Shown: positions 40,774 to 53,261 of the stretch, piece after piece | Layout of the letters: the number at the start of each line of letters is the position of its first letter | How positions within the stretch are numbered: position 1 is the stretch's first letter | Origin: Symsagittifera roscoffensis | Lineage: Eukaryota > Xenacoelomorpha > Acoela > Convolutidae | Assembly: GCF_963678635.1 (NCBI RefSeq) | Contig: NC_087062.1 | Coordinates: forward strand, 32,459,651 to 32,523,650 | Reading direction: 5' to 3' | Length of the DNA: 64,000 nt | Notes under the pieces: generated by a model | The model's database searches: none | Told to the model about the DNA's origin: nothing | The model's input: only the letters and a program-made list of their open reading frames with translations | Translations under genes and position numbers: made by a program

Positions 40774-43700
40774 TAGCTTAAAAACCGAAACACATGAATT
40801 AAATCGCGTCCAGACAATTCGGTCAAAGACAATTCAGCCAGTTTAAAATTCAGACAATTCAGCCAAAAATATACAGACAGTTCAGCCTGAGACAATCCAG
40901 ACTGTTTTACATAACGCTAGATTCGAAAGAAAAAAATCGGAATTGGAGTTATTTCTCGGTTTAAGGTCGCCGGTGGGCCGCGCGTCGCCGCTTCGCGGCG
41001 ATAACCGGCTCTAAACTTCGTATAGAGTCCTACCTTCTGTTGGCAAGCTCGCAAAACGTTGGCGCGACTGCGGCGGTCACTATTATTGGCTGAATTTTCT
41101 CTGGCTGAAATGTCTGCATACTTTTGGCTGAATTGTCTGATTTTCAAATCGGCTGAAATATTTTGCTTTAGGGTTATAGTCTTTATCTTGCCGCTGAGAT
41201 TTGTCATTTTTGTGATTTGACCGACTCTGGGGTATTAACTGTAGTGTTCTCTTGTTTCTATACAGTTTAAATGTTCCATAGACAAAAAATATTTCCTGGT
41301 TTTTCACTTTTTAAGCAATCTACATTTTGAGTATCATCCCGTAATTTCAAATCTCAAATTGTATGGCTTAATGAAGGATGGACATTTTGCAACAAAAAAA
41401 TGTTATTTTATGATAAAAGGTGACATAAAATTTAGGTTGATCGCAAAAAGTAAGAGCTTTGTTTGCATAGGCAACTTACCAGTTGAAGGCGCTCAACTTG
41501 TTAAGAAAAAACTGAATCCGATAATTGACAAACGACTCATCGATGAGAAAAAAATACCTAATTAGCTAACCGTGACGTATAATAAGGCGGGCTGATCAGT
41601 CTCTTGGTACCATCTTAATTGTCAGTTGGCTCTGGGGCGTGAAATAATCGGACCGCAGGGACAAAAATTATCGAGAAAGCGAATAGCAGATGCTACAAAG
41701 CATACATTGCAAAAAATTAAATCGAAACCAACCCCCCCCCCCCTCCCTCTCCCTATCGACCAAGTTAAGAACTTATACTCCAATGTCTGAAACCGATTCA
41801 AGCCGCTAATTTAGCACCTAACGGTTTTTTTGAGTTTTCGTTCAAACATATCTCATGTATCTAATTTTTCGGACCAAATTATTTGCCCTCCCCCCCCCCA
41901 ATGCAGTTTGAGTGATGTCATTTGTTTCTAAATTGGAATTGTCCAGCCAAGCAGAGGAGCATTTTCAAGCAACGGTAACCGCTCTTAATTCAATATAAAG
42001 ATTGAAAGCTTAATTCGAGACAGTCGAAAACATAAAACGAGCACCTGGAACCGAAAATGAGCTTCCTCTCTGGTGTTTATACTGAATAAAACTCCTGTTT
42101 GATAAAAACAGGTATTATGAAAAAATTATTGGGATCGGGTTTTTTATTTTAGGACGCTTTGGACATTTTTTTCTTTTATCAAAAACTTAGTTCGAAAAAA
42201 TGGTACCGATGTTCGAAAAAATGGTACCAATGGGAAATTCGCTCACTCTCTGCTGGAGTTCGTAATTCTGTAGGCTTTCTCAACCTTACCCCACTTTTTA
42301 CAACCTTCGAAAAAGTGTGTGGGAGGACTTTTTGAACCATAATTTTAGATTTTTTACATTTTCTCGAAAACTAACCTCCCAAATTTGAGATTTTGCTTTA
42401 ACAGATAAAACAAGTTGTGAGAGCCTCCCCTGCATTAGCGGCAATGCTCAATGATTTTCAAATAAGTTATGATCTTCAGAAAAGTCAAATTTTTCGGTGT
42501 ATGGAGTTCAACCCAGGATCGATAGGATTTGAAGTTGCAAAATTCTCGACTGGAAAACTGGACGGGAACCACTCGACAAACATAAACCTCGACTAGCATA
42601 AAAAGTTGAAAACACGAAGATGTATTGACAAGCATAATTTTTTCATAGCTTTTTTTCTCAGAAATTCAAAACGACAAAAAGAAACCTTTCAACTTGAAAC
42701 ATGCATTTCTGAAATAGAAAGATAAGAGATTAATCAGTATCAACATGCAAATGAAATTCCTTGTCACATAAATTATGAGCAGTCATACCACGGGCGGATT
42801 TAGAGAGGGGGCCGGGGGAGGAGTACGCGCTCTCACCCCTCAAGGATTCGACCGCTGTCCACCAAAAAACGTTCACCCTTTGAACTAAAAATCTATTTAT
42901 TATACACCCTTGAATGAAACAAATCTATTTTTTATATAAAGAAATAATCTCGAAAAAAATTATTGGATCTATCAATTTTTTTTCAAAAAAAATTGATGAA
43001 CTTATCAATTTTCCTTTGATTTGGGATATTTACGTTTAATATGTTTCATTTATTACAACTATTAATTGCTATAGACTTTTTTCCTCAAATTGTTTTTAGA
43101 AGCCTACTTTGATTTATTTGATTTGTGCATTCGTTTAGTTTCACAGGTACTCTGTTATAGCCTGAAAGTTCAATTATATTATTATTTCTGCCGCAACAAA
43201 TTTTCTAGTCAAGCTATGTTGGGTAATGAACAGTTCGGCTGGTAAAATTTTAAACTTTAACAGTTAATTATAAACATGATCATAATTTCTGGGGAGATAG
43301 CACATGTTGATTCCCCAGTTACTTTCTCTGCATAAACTGTTAGTTTGAAACATGGGTAGATTTAAAAGAAAACCGGAATTAAAAGTTAAATTTGAAAAAC
43401 TAACAATCTGAAAAGAATAATTGTTGTCTCTAATGTTACCATATGTCGCACACAGTATATTGACTGAAATGCAACAGCAATTCTGCCAAAGCATTTGTTC
43501 AGTTCAGCTGAAAACGTGAGATTTTGAATCACTAGCACTAAAAAATATCTGGCAGGCTCCTTTGCGGAAATCTGGCAGGCTCCTTTGTTTCTTCTTTATA
43601 AATCACATTTTCTGAAATATTCCCTTCCCACTCACAAGACGATAAATGCTGTTCTATCAGCATTAAAAAGTAGTCTATTTTTCATTCAAATTTTAAGTAC

Positions 43701-44287
43701 ATTTTTAGCATTTCTCCTATTGATATTTTTAGGTCCGGTTTTGAGTTTCCTGTGCACAAGATATTTGTATACCAATTTCATTCTTGTGTTCATACGGTTT
43801 TTAAAATCATCTAGATACAGAAAGAAAACCAATAGTCCCAAAACATTGTTTTTTGGTATGTCATGATCAATTGTTTTTTTTTTAAATCACAATAAAGATT
43901 TTGAAGTTTTACACATTGCTGAAGGTCTATTAAAAAGTCCTTCAAGAAACTTGATGCAGTATTAGAAAGGCCATACAATTCAATTTCTTATCAGACAATT
44001 CCAGAAAAATTGGAACTGAAAGTTCTACCCAAGATCTAAAAAAAGTGCCTTTGTTTTCTTCGTCGACATTCCAAGTTTTCACAGACCATTTTGGTAAAAG
44101 TGATAACCGCATCAGTAGTGAACTTGTTATTCGGAAACCCGAATTGGTAGACTTTTAATAACGAAAGCGTATTTGGATCACAAATTGGCCTTCTTTTTTT
44201 GAAGACAGTTTTTATATATGTTTTTTTGAGGAATGATGGAAACTGGTTTTGCATTATACTTTCATTTATTATGAATTGGAGGTATAA

Positions 44288-44455
44288 AAATCACCTTTTT
44301 GAAGGCAAAAAGCTTGCATTCCCTTTGACACTGGAGACTTATTTAATAGTAATTTATTTAATTAGTTAAGAAAAATCATCTTTTTGAAGGCAAAAAGCTT
44401 GCATTCCCTTTGGCACTGGAGACTTTTTTAATAAAAATTTATATAATTTTTTAAA
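44288..44455. repeat. Two-copy tandem repeat, about 84-bp unit
   Basis: The sequence with TTTTTGAAGGCAAAAAGCTT and CACTGGAGACTT occurs twice in a row, starting near 44,288 and 44,372, with a few differences at the AT-rich ends. Confidence 0.8.
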
Positions 44456-44465
44456 CTAAAGTTCT

Positions 44466-44880
44466 TTTTCTGTAACGCAACGAAAGTCAAACACTGTAGT
44501 TATCATTAATTTTTTGTTTTCAGGGTATATACTTGCCATTAAGTATACCTAAAGTTGAAAAGAGATACCTCGTGTACCTAACTTTATATGATTTGCTATT
44601 TATACCATTTTTTTGCCATATTTCAATGCATGTTTGCTAATATTTACTGATTATCAAAATGTTTGGCAGTTTTTTTTTTACTGTGACACATTGAATGTCA
44701 ATCGCTGCAGTGATAAGTCTTTGTTTGTTTCCGGGGTATATTTTTACCATTAAATATACCTAAATTTGAAGAAAAAAACGATTAAAATGATTTGCTACTC
44801 AGTTATACCAGTGTTTTTTGCCATCTTTTAAAGCCTGCTGGCTAAAATTTACTGATTTTTTTCTAGTTTTTTACCTAGTT
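44466..44880. repeat. Two-copy diverged tandem repeat, about 210-bp unit
   Basis: Blocks such as CTGTAACGCA/CTGTGACACA, GGGTATAT, AAGTATACCTAAA/AAATATACCTAAA and ATGATTTGCTA recur in the same order about 210 bases apart. The units differ by many substitutions and small indels, so the duplication is old. Confidence 0.65.
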
Positions 44881-45744
44881 TTTGAATGTGGACAATTGAG
44901 AGCAGAAGTAAAAGAAGGTACTACAGGATGATAATGAGTACTCAAATGCTTTACAGTTCACTCCTTGAAGAGGACATCTTTCGCAGACTACGCCTTGTAT
45001 CACTTAGCAGTGATATCACATAACACAAAGATTGAACCGCAGGTAATTTGCATTTTTGACTGAACTTCTAAAATCGTAACATCTTTTTTGTGACTCAAGG
45101 TAGAGGCATCAAGATTTATAGGTCCACTGAAGGGTGAAATTTTAAATTTCCTTGTAGAGTGAAATCATCAAATAAAATGAATCTAGGAATCCGTCATTTT
45201 TAAGCTGATCGAGCTTGAATTACCCTTGCAATAAGCAAGCATGGGCAAATTTAAGGAGGGGCAGGGGGTTGACGACTCTTCCTCAATAAAGTTCTATTGT
45301 TTTTACTAATGGAAAGCTGCTGAAAAATTTAAATTTAATTAGCTTCCAGTTTCCGAATAAGTATTTCTGTGCAATATGGAACATGCGCTCTTCTGTTTTT
45401 TTTTTCTTCTGAAACGGTCTGAAACACTTCTGATTCGGAGGAATTTTCAAACCTTTCTGACCAATAATGAAAACTAAGGTCTAAATTAAGTTTCCCTTGT
45501 TAAAATTTTGGAAATTTTTTATCTCAATTTGAATAATATTAGTTTTTGGCTTGCAAGATATTAATGTTTCATGTGAAAGCGTAAACTTTTCTGGGTTGAA
45601 GGGCAGTTCGTATGGATTAAGATAAATTAGTTGATTGTTTGAAACTAAGCAAGGGCTGATAAGTGAAATATTTTCATTCGTTATTCGTGATGCTTTTGAG
45701 ACGTTTGGCACAGTAAAACTACTACTTTCAGAAATTCGTAAAGT

Positions 45745-46130
45745 TTTCCCCCATTTTTAAACCTGTTCATTTTGAACCTGTCCACTATAAACTTGTCCTT
45801 TCTGACTTGTCCACTTTGAGCTGATTTGTCCAGATTGTCCATTTGAGCCGACTAAAAAAGTCGACGAAGATTTCGAAAAACTTTTCGTACCCCCTCTCCC
45901 CACACGAGAAAATCCTGTATCCGCCACTGATTTATATATGGTTTTTGGAATCTCTTTAAATACCCCGCATTTTTTCAAGAGTGGGGAGATTCGTTACGAT
46001 GTCAAAATTTGCATATGCTCAATCGTTAAAATAGTTTATTGCAGGGGGTGGCAGTTCGTTCTAAGTATCAAAGGGCGGAAAATAGTTAAAGAGATCAGTT
46101 TTTAGTGAAATGATTTGGAACTTGTTTAAC
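45745..46130 (-). repeat. S repeat, inverted copy
   Basis: On the minus strand this matches 57,905-58,295, including the GGACAAGT array but with one 15-base unit fewer. The left end stops at GGGGGAAAAC, whereas other copies run on into flank-family sequence. That marks the probable S boundary. It is placed head-on against the R copy at 46,260. Confidence 0.7.
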
Positions 46131-46259
46131 GGGGATAGTTAACAAGATCTTATGGTTTATAATTTGACAATATTTGAATGATTGGTTAGTTAGGAATTTT
46201 TTATAGAATTAGAGAATTAGATTTTTGACCAATTTTAAATTCTAATTTAGAACTGGTTC

Positions 46260-47000
46260 CATTATCAGAAAAAAACTGTAAATGAACCTTAGCAAGTTTT
46301 GGACAGTTTAGTGTAGAAATTATGAAACAAAATGATTGTGACAACTTAAGTAAACTGTTTTGGGAATAACACACTCAAAAATTTAAAAGTAAAAATTAAA
46401 AGACAAATAAGTTATTAACAATTAGCAAACTATAATTCAAAAAATTGCCTCAAAATAAAAAAAAAAATCCATACTTATACTTTTCGAAGTATATAAGGTA
46501 ACCTTTTAGTTATATATAAAATCAATTATTTACAAGGTACCATCGGGAGGGGGGATAGTAAACAAGATCCTGAAAACTTTAGAACCTTTGGTGAATAAGA
46601 TACGGCACTTTGTTTGGTAGACCATTCAAAATGACCCGGTTATACTAAACCGTTTTTCTTTAAGACGGGACAAAAAACACGCGACGTTTGTCAATTTCAG
46701 TACACGCTTCATGTTACTGATAATGTCATGTTACTGATAATGAGTTCTAGATGCTGGCAAATTTATAGTTCAACTCAAGTCTTGACTTAATGTTCATTTG
46801 ACTGTGTGTCGACTAGCATAAAGCTCGATTAGCATGAAAGATTTTGAAATAAAAATCGTATGTATTCCGACTAGCTTAAAACCCGAAACACATAAATTAA
46901 ATCGCGTCCAGACAATTCGGTCAAAGACAATTCAGCCGATTTGAAATTCAGAAAATTCAGCCAAAAAATATACAGACAATTCAGCCTGAGACAATCCAGA
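46260..47000 (+). repeat. R repeat, copy 2, cut by assembly gap
   Basis: This copy matches 40,170-40,905 and 56,012-56,720. The match stops at the gap, exactly at the end of the GACAATTCAGCC array where the other copies enter the GC-rich foldback centre. A short GTTACTGATAATG duplication is seen at 46,712-46,742. Confidence 0.75.
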
Positions 47001-47200
47001 NNNNNNNNNNNNNNNNNNNNNNNNNNNNNNNNNNNNNNNNNNNNNNNNNNNNNNNNNNNNNNNNNNNNNNNNNNNNNNNNNNNNNNNNNNNNNNNNNNNN
47101 NNNNNNNNNNNNNNNNNNNNNNNNNNNNNNNNNNNNNNNNNNNNNNNNNNNNNNNNNNNNNNNNNNNNNNNNNNNNNNNNNNNNNNNNNNNNNNNNNNNN
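47001..47200. other. Assembly gap (200 N)
   Basis: All bases are N. The size is a round number and probably a placeholder. No feature can be called, and any frame crossing it is meaningless. Confidence 1.
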
Positions 47201-48280
47201 ATTTACCTTAATCCTACTAGTTTTTAACCGTCTTGACCTAGCTCAGTGTTTTTCTGGTCTGGTAAGAGCTAAGTAATATTAATATGTTACCATTTTTAGG
47301 CCATCAGACAATAGACTTCTGATCAGTTTTCGTTTTATGCAAAAAAACTCACATAGCTGAGTCTCGGATCCCCAGAGAACGTGATTACTATTAAAAACAC
47401 GGCCAGAAAATCATAATTCGATATGTTTTACTGGCGGTTATGTATTTAATCCATTAGAGATGGATTGACTCTTCCCTCGACTCTAACTGCTCATGCTCTG
47501 AAAAACTAAATAAATAGTGGAGTAAATTAATTACGATCAGGACATTACAGCAGCTAAATTATACTGTCAATGTCTTTTAAAAGTCTCTCGGCACCCGGCC
47601 TCCAATTCCCCACTATCCCGGAGATAACGTCTTTATCTCTCTGATTTTGTTGCACGGGATGGTTCGGATCCTTCCGAATGTCTCACTGGACTTTCCATTT
47701 ATACGAGCTTCCTTCTTTCCGATGAACACTTTATTGCGTTTTGCTGTCACGATAAAAGGCTTTTTTCTCTTTTCCGATTAATTTTTGTCATGTAATCCGG
47801 TTGTTCTCTTTTTGCCTATTCTTGGTCAAAACTTGTCGCTTATCGTATTTCTTAGAAATGTTCCTGTGCAAATCGAAATTTTGAAAATTTAAAATTCTAA
47901 AACATTCTGAGTCTCCTTTTCACCAAAAATGTAGTAATAACCCTTTTACTGTTCTTTGATGGGTGCGTCGGAAGGTTTGACTGTGCCAATCCAGGGGAAT
48001 GGCAGAAAGCTCCTGTTACATGACTTTGTAGCCAACGAATTTTTTATAGCACTTGTATCTGAAATGGAAGTATCAAACACACACAGAAACAGAAACGGAT
48101 TTAAAATGGATCGAACACACACTGTCTAGCAAAAACTACTAATTACCGTAGGTTCCCAGACCGGTTTTTAATAGAACACTGGGGTTGTCCACCCCAGTGT
48201 TCTATCTCCCTTCTAGCTGGCCTAGTTATCCGTCACCCAACATGCAGCACTTCGAATTCGCCAGGTTGTATCGCTCCGAG
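47201..48280. repeat. Flank repeat upstream of PHD/RT element, locus 2
   Basis: This matches 21,137-22,200 closely. It has one extra 13-base TTTTGAAAATTTA-type stretch near 47,880, which is shared with the compact copy at window base 265. The compact copy and this one therefore retain sequence deleted from locus 1. Confidence 0.7.
48171..48205. other. Hairpin counterpart with compensatory pair
   Basis: The stem ATAGAACACTGGGGT pairs fully with ACCCCAGTGTTCTAT around loop TGTCC. Relative to 22,090-22,124 only the loop-closing pair changed (C-G to T-A). Confidence 0.8.
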
Positions 48281-49333
48281 AGATTTTTTATTTGCGTTTT
48301 TGAAAGTTTTGATTTTTTATTTTTGTATGTCCTCGTCTGTGACTCGCCTTCCTGTTTTTAATCTTGTGTTTAGGGCTAAAGATGTTTTGCTTTTCATTTA
48401 ACCTCCAGTTCACTATGTAAAAGCTTCCCCTGCAGTGTTGTTCTCGTTTCTGCTTTCTTTTAATTTGTAGGTAACGCCCCTTTGGTTCACAGCACAACAT
48501 TGTCCTGTGATGTCGAAGCTCACACACTAAATGCATTGAAGACATTGGCGTAAAGATCACAGTCCACTCAAAGAGAGGAGCTACTATTTTAGACATTATT
48601 AAAGTCGTATCTCAACTGTCTTCCGTCCACGTTAGAAGAATAACCCTTATTACCGGTTTTAAAGACCATAGAACCATAGAAGCCCGTCTGCCAAATTTAT
48701 TTTCTGCTACAATGCATTGATTGACCTCATCAATTATAAACTCAAGCCCTCAGTTTTAATTGCGATAAAAATAATAAGCATCTCAATTAATTCTACTATC
48801 AACAAGCGAATTTTAAATCATAACATTGCCACATATAACTTTTTCTCAAAAAATTGTTCGATGATGATAGTGTTCACTTTTCTTGTCCTGTCAACATCGT
48901 CTTCGGCCATTACCTTTATAAATTAGTCAAAATTTTTAACCACCGTTAATGCTTTAATATATAAATTGATAACACTAATGCGTTAATTCTTTAGGTAATT
49001 TAGTGCATTATCCCAAAACTCAGCAATGACAAGCAGAACGCAAACTCATTGCTCCATGTGTAAAGGGCGCCTAAAGGGTGTCCGGTTTTGGTACTACTAT
49101 TGTGGCACCTATATACATGTTCCCTGTAGCGGCCTCGCCCGATCAAGCGATCATTATGAAGGGTTATCTGCCAATAATGTAGTGACGTGCAATTGGCAAC
49201 ACTCGAACCCCACTAATCCAGAATAAAACTCCTCATCCGAATCAACGGTAGTCCCAAACACACCCAAACAGCCCGACCAATTCTCCCTAACGACCACAAT
49301 CCCTTAGCTATCTCCACGATCGTTCGTGAATCA

Positions 49334-49621
49334 ATGAGATTCTGGGCAAACTTCACATTTGAAAAAAGTCCACTTCTGAAAAACATCTATCAAAAAACTG
49401 TCCACTGGTCAGCCATCTTCTTTGGTTTAAATGAGAACAAGACTGTCTTCCTATTCGCAGATACATTGAAGATAACTCTTAGTCTTACCACCACTAAGTC
49501 AGGCAAGTGTGAATACGGGATGGTTGCAGCGATGGTAATGCCTCATTTTGTGTTAGTCAGATCCAAATTAGAAAAAGATGGCTCAAACTCCGAAAGCATC
49601 CAGAGGCGGCTTGACCAGTGA
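49334..49621 (+). pseudogene. RT N-terminal region, copy 3 (open)
   Basis: The 95-residue frame includes FEKSPLLKNIYQKTVHWSAI and TTTKSGKCEYGMVAAMVMPH. In copies 1 and 2 the TCA after TGG is TAA, which cuts the frame. The role of this part upstream of the RT fingers is unknown. Confidence 0.5.
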
Positions 49622-50993
49622 TTAAATTTTGTTTGTGAAAACTTTTTCAAAGAAGCCACCTCCCAACAAAAAAGGCTCAAAAATTGAAAGCTAAGCAAAA
49701 AACGGATACTTATAAAGAGTTTGATTGCCACATGTCTGCAGGAAAATTATCTATTGCTATTAGATGTGTCAGTGACGAAAGTAAAGGAGGATTACTGCCC
49801 CTCAATGGAAAAACAACAAAGAATGGAAAGACTAAAAGTGGGATGATGTTTTGCTAAGAAAACATCCTCTGCCATAAGAAGTAAAGGCCGAATACATCGT
49901 CAAAGATAAGCATCCAAAAACACTGCCCTATCATCAATCCATTTTCGAAAAGATAAATGGCACAACGATTCGATGATTTGCCATGAAAACATATGTTAGT
50001 CAAGGCCCTTCAGAATTAGACGCCTGTGACTGGCGTCGCCTGCTTACTACGTTTGGAAAATCATCGAGGCTTCCACGCAAAACAGTAGCGAATCTTGCCA
50101 TCCGAATAGCGACCTAACTTCTATACTGTCTCTCCTCCTATAATGCATGTAGATTGATTGCCTTAGATAAATGCCCCAGGGCCCCATCAATTGGCATAGG
50201 AGAAGTATTGCGTCGCATTATAGACCTCACATTTTCTTCATGCATCATCATGGACTTCCGACTTTTTGGAGGAAGTTTTCAGATGTATTTAGGTCAAAAA
50301 TGAGGAATTGAGCATGATATCCATGCCTTGCGTGAGTCCTATGAATATAGTGGCTACCACACTACTTCATTGATAGACGCTCAAAACGCCTTCAATAGCA
50401 TTGCTCAACGATCTCGCCAATAATAACCTTGAGCATTAGTGCCCAGCTCTTTATACGGCTATCTCGAATTTGTATAGGGAGACTACCGATTTGTTCATAA
50501 ATAACAAATTTATCAAATCTTAAGAAAATACTACCCAAGGCGATCCACTGTCCATTGCTAATTACCCTAATTAATAGAGTACGTTAAATGAAACAAAAAT
50601 GGTAAAACTGCAGGGTCAATTGATAATCTGAAAAAACTGCATGACGAACTTACAATATACGGCCCGGCATTGGGAGACAACGTGATCAATTTCCTCTAAT
50701 CGCAAAATCAGAAGTAGTTAAGAATGCCCGTGAAACTTTTTCTGATTGTGAGATAGATGTTGTACCTGGTCATCGTATTCTAGGATCAGTTTTAGGCTCC
50801 CAAACCGAATGTGATAAGACTAATGCGTAAAAAAAATATATTGCAGAAACTATCGAAGCATGCCAAAAGCTTACCACAAAATATGTATAAGTCAATCACA
50901 GCAGGTGTACAGCATAAATTAACCTTCATTTCATGAACAACTCTTAACACCAATAAACTGCTTGATGAAATAGAAAAGGTAATATCTGATCAA

Positions 50994-51482
50994 TTGTTGC
51001 CTTCTATAGTCAATCACGCAAAATATGATGACATGTACCGTAAAACTTTTTCATTACCCTTGACCGAAGGAGGCCTTAACATCATTTCACCTGACGATAG
51101 GGCTCGAGAATATAACAGATCGAAGGCATTAGCTGCCTTTCTTTACTATGATGATGAGCTAGATGCAGAAGGTCGTCAGGCAAAACTAATCAATGTGATC
51201 AAGGAGAAAGCACTAATTCACAACGATAAAATTGATTTAAAACGTGAATCGTACAATGAAGCCTTAAGACTCAACCTTCCAAAAGAAAAAGGTGCATCAT
51301 GCTGGTTGAACGCAATGTCTTTAAAAATAAATTATTTTGATCTTACTAAGTCTGAGTTGAGAGATGGAATTGTTCTGAGATATGGATGGGAACCCACCAA
51401 AATGCCTGCGACTTGTGCATGTTGTCAGCCGTTTACAGTATTTCATGCCCTTCACCGTGCAAAAGGGCTTTACGCACCTTAG
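50994..51482 (+). pseudogene. RT thumb and Cys/His knuckle, copy 3 (open)
   Basis: The frame runs through PLTEGGLNIISPDDRAREYN, AAFLYYDDELDAEGRQAKL, KEKGASCWLNAMSLKIN, LRYGWEPTKMP and CACCQPFTVFHALH. It lacks the 23-base duplication and the two-base deletion that break copies 1 and 2, so it shows the older state of this segment. It begins without a proper start codon because the upstream frame is broken. Confidence 0.6.
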
Positions 51483-52094
51483 ACACAATGTTATAGGTGA
51501 CTCCTTTGCAAACATGCTCAATGAAATTTGCAATGATGTCGAAGTTGATCCCCATCTTTAGCCGTTACAAGTGGAAACCTTTGATTGAAAAATACGCCAA
51601 CTAAACAAAATGCCCGACTTGACATTAGAGTAAATGGATTTTTGGGATCAAGGTCATGCCACAAATATAGAACAAAGTCTTACAAATATCACAAAATGGC
51701 AAGAAACCCACTCATGAGCAGCAAAATATCGATGTCGAAAAAGACACCTTCGTGTCACTGGTCTTCTCATGTTTTGAAGGAGCTGGGCCATCAGCGACAA
51801 TGAACATGCAGCATATCGCTGGAAAGTTATGAAATAAAAAAGAAGACTGCTAGTCTGACATCATCACTTAAGTTGGCACTAAAATAAGTTTTGAGCTACT
51901 TAACAGCCTCAGTTTATGCATCCGTGGTTCACGATATCTACCTCCTCGAGCAGTTATTGAAGCGTCTATCAGAACTGTTGTTGAGGAGGGGATGCTGCTT
52001 AAGTATTTTACACAGTTTACTACATGTGCAAGTTTGCACCTATGTAACACCATACTCGTGTGTATAAACACAAATCTTAATAAAATCTTTCTTT

Positions 52095-52549
52095 TTATTA
52101 TCTACAAATACTCTATCGCTTGTGGTGTCTTTTTATTTCTCCTCGTCATGTTGTAATTTTTGTGACTAAACTGTTACGCACACTCTATGGGGGAGTGCAG
52201 CTTAGAATTCAGGACACCCAATCGTGCTGTCTAAATCATACCATTACGCGTTGTTTCACATTTAACCGGTCTCTTGAGAACGGTCAATTTTATCTTCTTT
52301 TTTATAATAGATTTTTAGAATTTCTAAAGTTCCAAGTCCTAAGCGAACCAAGGGTTTTGTTCCGATCTATCCAGGAATGAAAACCATTAGCTATAGAAAC
52401 TATCAGTTCTTAGCTGAAGGCTTTGCAGCGGGCGACTATTACATAGTGTTTTTCATCTAAAAATTTTCTGAATTGGAATGAATCAAACGCACACCGAAAT
52501 GGATCTGAAATAAATCAAACAAACACTCAAACACTGTTCAACAAAAGTT
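52095..52549. repeat. Source copy of 455-bp duplication
   Basis: This segment of the element's 3' flank is repeated at 54,220-54,676 at an offset of 2,127 with almost no differences (for example ACAAATAC against ACAAAAAC). Confidence 0.85.
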
Positions 52550-53261
52550 AATAACTTCTGTAGTTTCACAAACACTTACAAACAGGTTTCAGATAATCTT
52601 GACTCCTTCAAGAAACATTGAGAATTTTGACAGGGGAATTTGAGACAACTCAAGAGCTAGAAGGGAGTTCAATGGGGTACATCTCAAAAAGGAGAGCCTT
52701 ACCGAGAAAATAAATTTTACAGAGGAGCAAAAAACACAAAAAGTTTAATAACAGTTCCCACCACAATTTCGACTTCAGCAAAACTTTCCACATGAGCGGA
52801 GCTTGGAACCAAGTCTGTTTAAGGGCTTACCATCACTTTACCGCTTTGAGGCCATCAGCCAAGGGACATTTATTCAGCTTCCATTTACATGGGAAAATAA
52901 TTTTTTAGCTGAGTATCGGACGCCAAAACAATGTGATTACTACTAAAAACAGGGCTAGAAGCCAAAATTAAAGATTTTTTGTTGACAGTTATATGTATCC
53001 GATCCAATAGAGGTGGATTGACCCTTTACTCGCCCCTAGCTTCTCATGCTCTGAAACAATTACAGGAGAACAAGTTAAATTGAATAAGCTCAGGGCATTA
53101 CAGTAGCTAAAACGTTTTGGTAGCTCAGTAAAATATTCTCTGGGCGTCGGGCATCAAATTCCAACTTCTCTCAGAAATAACGTCGTTACTTCTTGATATC
53201 AGCCCGGAAGAAATCGCAGCTGTCGCAACTTTTCCAATGGAACATCCAAACCATTTCACTA

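Larger units (their letters stand above)
38850..41165 (+). repeat. R repeat, copy 1, with foldback end
   Basis: This copy matches 54,690-56,878 over most of its length. Landmarks in order are a 16-bp palindrome, a truncated tRNA-like piece, AT-rich middle, a GACTAGC-type array (40,690-40,790), a GACAATTCAGCC array (40,812-40,905), a GC-rich centre with hairpin CGCCGC-TTC-GCGGCG, and an inverted array (41,086-41,160). No protein-coding frame is convincing, so it would be a non-autonomous element. Confidence 0.65.
41166..45744. other. AT-rich region without recognised genes
   Basis: About 4.6 kb of low-GC DNA. It contains C-runs at 41,732-41,743 and 41,890-41,899, a short tandem repeat of CTGGCAGGCTCCTTTG near 43,550-43,588, and two larger tandem repeats listed separately. 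Frames such as 43,585-43,866 are hydrophobic and AT-driven without motifs. Nothing supports a gene. Confidence 0.4.
48500..52070 (+). mobile_element. PHD/RT/nuclease non-LTR-like element, copy 3
   Basis: This is a diverged copy of the element at 22.4 and 29.2 kb. The PHD finger is at 49,026-49,226. The RT N-terminal frame 49,334-49,621 is open where copies 1 and 2 have TAA. The thumb-to-knuckle region is a single 162-residue frame (50,994-51,482) including CACCQPFTVFHALH. The YxDD box is absent here as well. A deletion of about 40 bases near 51,650 removes the DVKV part of the nuclease, so this copy is dead for a different reason. Confidence 0.65.

Noticed and set aside
40917-41207. Minus-strand frame with GYRREAATRG, repeated at 56,902-56,699
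   Set aside because: It overlaps the R foldback centre. Its conservation is explained by the repeat DNA, and the two copies differ in frame at both ends.
41359-41565. Plus-strand 68-residue Lys-rich frame
   Set aside because: Unsupported by any motif or second copy, and its composition is as expected for A-rich DNA.
43585-43866. Plus-strand 93-residue hydrophobic frame that could be a membrane protein
   Set aside because: It lies in very AT-rich DNA where Leu, Phe and Ile codons arise by chance, has no motif, no repeat-conserved copy and no neighbouring exon signals.
46941-47276. A 111-codon frame across 46,941-47,276
   Set aside because: It crosses the 200-N gap and is meaningless.
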